From contig UBQW01000026.1 in assembly GCA_900467745.1 (NCBI GenBank), positions 1-35,852 of the forward strand: DNA of 35,852 nucleotides, given 5' to 3'. Below, one piece after another: positions 33,319 to 35,852 of the stretch (its first letter is position 1; each line of letters begins with the position of its first letter). A program made the position numbers and the translations under genes. The DNA comes from Hyphomicrobiales bacterium (GTDB taxonomy: Bacteria; Pseudomonadota; Alphaproteobacteria; Rhizobiales; Rhizobiaceae). Under the pieces are notes generated by a model. The model searched no databases. It had not been told where the DNA came from and worked only from the letters and a program-made list of their open reading frames with translations.

Positions 33319-33825
33319 CTATGTCTTTAGGTCTCGCGCAGGGTGCCACGATATGCCGAGGCTATCCCCTCCCCCATTGGCAAAATCGCGGGCAGCCTGA
33401 ATGAACGCGCTGAAGGCGGCCGGTGGGTTCTTCCTGCCAGGATAATACAACGCGAGCGGGGCCAATCAGAGGGTCCAGTCCTCGAGAACGCGTACCAGTC
33501 GACCGGCTGCAATATAATCACGCACATCCGCTTCCATGACGTATCCGAGCCCAACCCCATTCTTAGCCGCTATCTTGACTAAGCTTGACTCGTCGAGGGT
33601 GATTGAGCCTTGCACATCAATTTGGACAGCCTCTCCATCCTTCTCGAATTTCCACCGAAACAAGGCGTTGTTGGGCAGTCGTGCGCGGATGCAGCGAAAC
33701 CGGTACAGGTCGACTGGTACGGTTGGTATGCCATGAATGCGCAAGAAATCCGGCGAAGCGACAACGGCATTGCTGCGCTTTAAACCAAGCGATACGGCGA
33801 TCAACTTCCTCCAGACTGGATTCGA
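33319..33825 (-). pseudogene. LysR-family regulator remnant (substrate-binding domain)
   Basis: The minus-strand frame reads VVASPDFLRIHGIPTVPVDL, then ITLDESSLVKIAAKNGVGLG and ADVRDYIAAGRLVRVLEDWT, the end of a LysR effector domain. A TGA at 33466-33468 interrupts it; beyond the stop the same frame goes on LALYYPGRKNPPAAFSAFIQ to a TAG at 33319. The N-terminal half with the DNA-binding domain is missing, replaced near 33826 by transposase sequence. It probably controlled the neighbouring convergent DUF1254 gene before it was broken, but that is a guess. Confidence 0.8.
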
Positions 33826-34560
33826 GTCCGGCCATTTACGGAAGAGCAGATTATTGCGGTATTGAAGGAGCAGGAGGCTGGCGCGAAGGCGGCCGAACTT
33901 TGCCGCAGGCATGCAAGCAACATTTTATAACTGGAAAGGCAAATACGGCGGCATGGAGGTCTCTGAGGCGAAGCGGATTAAGGCGCTTGAGGACGAGAAC
34001 GCCAGGCTGAAGAAGCTGCTCGCCGAACAGATGCTTGATGCGACCGCCCTCCGCGAGCTTCTCCAAAAAATGTATGGTCCGCCGCCAAGCATGAAGCCGT
34101 CACGCACCTGAAGACCGTCATGGGGCTTTCGGAACGGCGGGCCTGCCAGATCATATCTGCCGATCGCAAGACGATCCGTTACCAGTCGAACCAACCGGTG
34201 GAGAGCGAGCTACGAGCAAGGCTACGCTAGTTGGCTAATGAGCGACGGCGTTTCGGCTACCGTCGACTGTTCGTCCTGCTTCGCCGGGAAGGGGAGCCGT
34301 CCGGCATCAATCGCATCTATCGGCTGTATCGCGAGGAAGGGCTTTCAGTACGCAAGCGGAAGGCCCGACGCCGTGCTGTCGGCATGTGTGCTCCGATCCT
34401 GGTCGAAGCGAAGACAAACGCCCGCTGGTCGCTGGATTTCGTTCAAGGCCAGTTTGCCTGCGGACGAGCGTGTGCTCAACGTCGTCGATGATGTGACGCG
34501 TGAATGCCTGGCAGCAATTCCAGACACCTCAATCTCCGGCCGCCGCGCCGCACGGGAGCG
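33826..34560 (+). mobile_element. Degraded IS3-family (IS407-like) transposase genes
   Basis: OrfA-like sequence PFTEEQIIAVLKEQEAGAKA breaks by a small deletion at about 33912 and resumes as TFYNWKGKYGGMEVSEAKRI. It continues with LKKLLAEQMLDATALRELL. OrfB-like sequence VTHLKTVMGLSERRACQI, LANERRRFGYRRLFVLLRRE and ARWSLDFVQGQFACGR, then VLNVVDDVTRECLAAIPDTS, follows with several frame changes and an in-frame TAG near 34229. The catalytic core is cut off after GRRAARER, before the second Asp and Glu. Neither terminal inverted repeat is visible. It is a dead fragment that replaced the 5' part of the LysR gene. Confidence 0.85.
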
Positions 34561-34599
34561 CATTGCCTCACGAGAAATGTTCCCTGATTGTTGGCCGTT

Positions 34600-34653
34600 G
34601 CCTCATCTGATTTGCTCCCAGCATTTGTGGGTGCTGAGCAAATCAGATGAGGC
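34600..34653. repeat. 18-bp perfect inverted repeat between two IS fragments
   Basis: GCCTCATCTGATTTGCTC (34600-34617) is exactly complementary to GAGCAAATCAGATGAGGC (34636-34653). After a CC bulge, AGCA/TGCT adds 4 more pairs, leaving an 8-base loop. It sits right between the truncated IS3-family fragment and a second transposase fragment. It may be an IS end, an IS-end junction, or a structured upstream region of the second element. Confidence 0.8.
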
Positions 34654-34655
34654 TA

Positions 34656-34960
34656 ATCAGCGTAACGACGAAGAAGGGATTGGTTGCTGCTCTGGCAAAG
34701 CGGTATGCTGCCGGAAAGCGGGAGTAAAACTCGCACATCCTCGATCAGTTCGTTCCGATCAGCGGGTTGCATCGCAAACGTGCGATGCGCTTGCTGCGTG
34801 AGGCGGATAAGCAACAGCAATCGCGAACGCGGGCGCAGATTTATGACGAGGCGACCCGACAGGCCCTTACTGTTTTGTAGGGAGCCTCCGCCCGCATCTG
34901 TGGCAAACGAATGAAGCCGTTGCTGCCAATTCTTGGCTCCGCTAGTTTAATGAAGCGTCC
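34656..34960 (+). mobile_element. N-terminal fragment of a second transposase (tentatively ISNCY/rve type)
   Basis: One frame reads TTKKGLVAALAKRYAAGKRE, a TAA, ILDQFVPISGLHRKRAMRLL, READKQQQSRTRAQIYDEAT, RQALTVL, a TAG, then GASARICGKRMKPLLPIL. This matches my memory of the N-terminal region of integrase-catalytic-domain transposases common in rhizobia. The catalytic part is absent, and two stops interrupt the frame. It is a remnant starting just beside the 18-bp inverted repeat. Confidence 0.6.
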
Positions 34961-35219
34961 CTGTGGATAGGTCCCACTCAAATTTCGCTAGTAAAAAAGT
35001 AGCTTTTTCAACTACGTCGGTAGCCGCAGCGGAGTAGTCTTTGGCCATGGCAAGCTGGTTAAGATCTAGCTGGTCTGCCAGTTCCTCCAGCATCCACCAT
35101 AGTTCTTCACCATCATGCTCGGCGATGGAGGACGATACGTGAAGCCTCCTTGCCAACGTCTCAAGGTAGATCTCGCGCTGCTTGATTGACATTTTAGAAA
35201 AGTGTGTGATTTCAGTCAT
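34947..35219 (-). CDS. Small hypothetical protein (90 aa)
   Basis: The frame is open from 35390, but the ATG at 35219 follows AAGGAG (7 bases), giving a 90-residue product beginning MTEITHFSKMSIKQREIYLE. It is helical and acidic (HDGEELWWMLEELADQLDLN), with no membrane segment. The family is not recognised. Its 3' end lies next to the transposase fragment. Its intact frame and good ribosome site argue that it is a live gene. Confidence 0.6.
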   Translation of the reverse strand: MTEITHFSKMSIKQREIYLETLARRLHVSSSIAEHDGEELWWMLEELADQLDLNQLAMAKDYSAAATDVVEKATFLLAKFEWDLSTGTLH

Positions 35220-35852
35220 CGGTTCGCTCCTTCGCGGTGCGCTGTCCGAAAACTGACCGAGAAGATAGGTGACAACCATCCTTCGAAGAGCAAGACGATA
35301 CATATAGCGGGCGTGCCACCTTTCAAGTCGAGTTCTGACTGAAAACAGAATGAATAAACTTCTCGGTCGTTTGATCGCATCAGATGTCATCTACCAGATT
35401 AGCTAGGTAAGGCGTGAGTCCACCTTTACGCTCGTCAAGTCGCTCGAAATTGCAATTTGAGGCATTGGAACCATGCGTCCGCAGACACCGTCGAGCAGCT
35501 CGTCAAGCTCCTTACTGCGACATGGCCGGACAAACACAAAGGCGGGTTCTGACAGCGCGATGGCACGGTCAATCGATGACTAAGTTGTAGCTGCCAAACC
35601 CGCTGCGGCTTGCTCGCCGTTGTCAACGCCGCTCACGTAACGCTGAAGCCCGAACAGATCTATTTGGGTCGCCGTTTACCGTCTTCGCTTGGCTCCCGCT
35701 CCGGGCGCTACTTTCAGTTGATGCTGACGCTCCACCTGCCTTTGCACGCCAGGCGGCCCGCCTCGACCACTCCGTGCTTTGTGTTCGCATGCCGCGATTG
35801 TTTGAGGACCTCGCGCTTGCCAGGCGGGACGGGCGTACGCATCCGAGGAGGG
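35220..35852. other. Right end, no supported gene
   Basis: About 630 bases. Frames are short and I recognise no domain, tRNA or repeat. A plus-strand frame is open from about 35640 to the window end (…FQLMLTLHLPLHARRPAST…), but it has no start site or motif. The content is GC-rich and could be the edge of another feature that continues outside. Confidence 0.4.

Noticed and set aside
35435..35852. Possible gene edge or RNA at the right end
   Set aside because: No motif, start site or tRNA-like fold could be supported.

Overview
The window looks like accessory DNA, plasmid or chromid, of a Rhizobiales alphaproteobacterium of the Rhizobium / Agrobacterium / Sinorhizobium type. This rests on the GC-rich codon use, the density of LysR, TetR, MerR and Rrf2 regulators each beside its own small redox operon, the short rhizobia-like proteins of unknown function, and the decayed insertion sequences at the right end. 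No rRNA, tRNA, CRISPR array or replication gene was recognised. Assignments come from reading motifs; no database search was run.

Left part (1-8.6 kb): an envelope-signalling pair, a secreted FecR-domain protein with a Gly/Asn-rich tail overlapping a CHASE2-PAS-GGDEF-EAL protein whose GGDEF motif is degenerate and whose EAL motifs are intact. Next come a DUF2156-like remnant, an orphan NarL-type response regulator coupled to a 98-residue protein, a divergent 99-residue protein, and a GSU2403-type nucleotidyltransferase-fold gene preceded by a tiny gene whose frame breaks at a run of seven A.

Middle part (8.8-24.7 kb): a series of regulator-plus-enzyme modules typical of electrophile, quinone and oxidant handling. 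They are an SDR; a quinone oxidoreductase with a dienelactone-hydrolase-like enzyme; a LysR regulator divergent from an isochorismatase-like hydrolase and a pirin; a cupin with a frameshifted C-terminus; a Phd-type antitoxin with a PemK/MazF-like toxin candidate; an Rrf2 regulator; an AhpD-like / NmrA-like / cupin / MscS operon divergent from a second LysR gene; an aldo/keto reductase divergent from a MerR regulator; and a TetR gene upstream of an epimerase-like gene. Near-identical 19-bp boxes lie at the Rrf2 promoter and, twice in tandem, in front of the AhpD operon 3.3 kb away. This suggests the Rrf2 protein controls both.

Right part (25-35.9 kb): small proteins, a fatty acid desaturase, a PHB-depolymerase-type esterase, a transglutaminase-like protein, a cold-shock protein with a clear terminator, a 38-residue membrane peptide overlapping a 164-residue gene, and a DUF1254 protein. 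These are mixed with pseudogenes (RsbQ-like hydrolase, LysR) and two eroded transposases joined at an 18-bp inverted repeat. A conserved leader-like segment precedes both the cold-shock gene and an unrelated small ORF 4 kb upstream. The last 600 bases hold nothing I can name.
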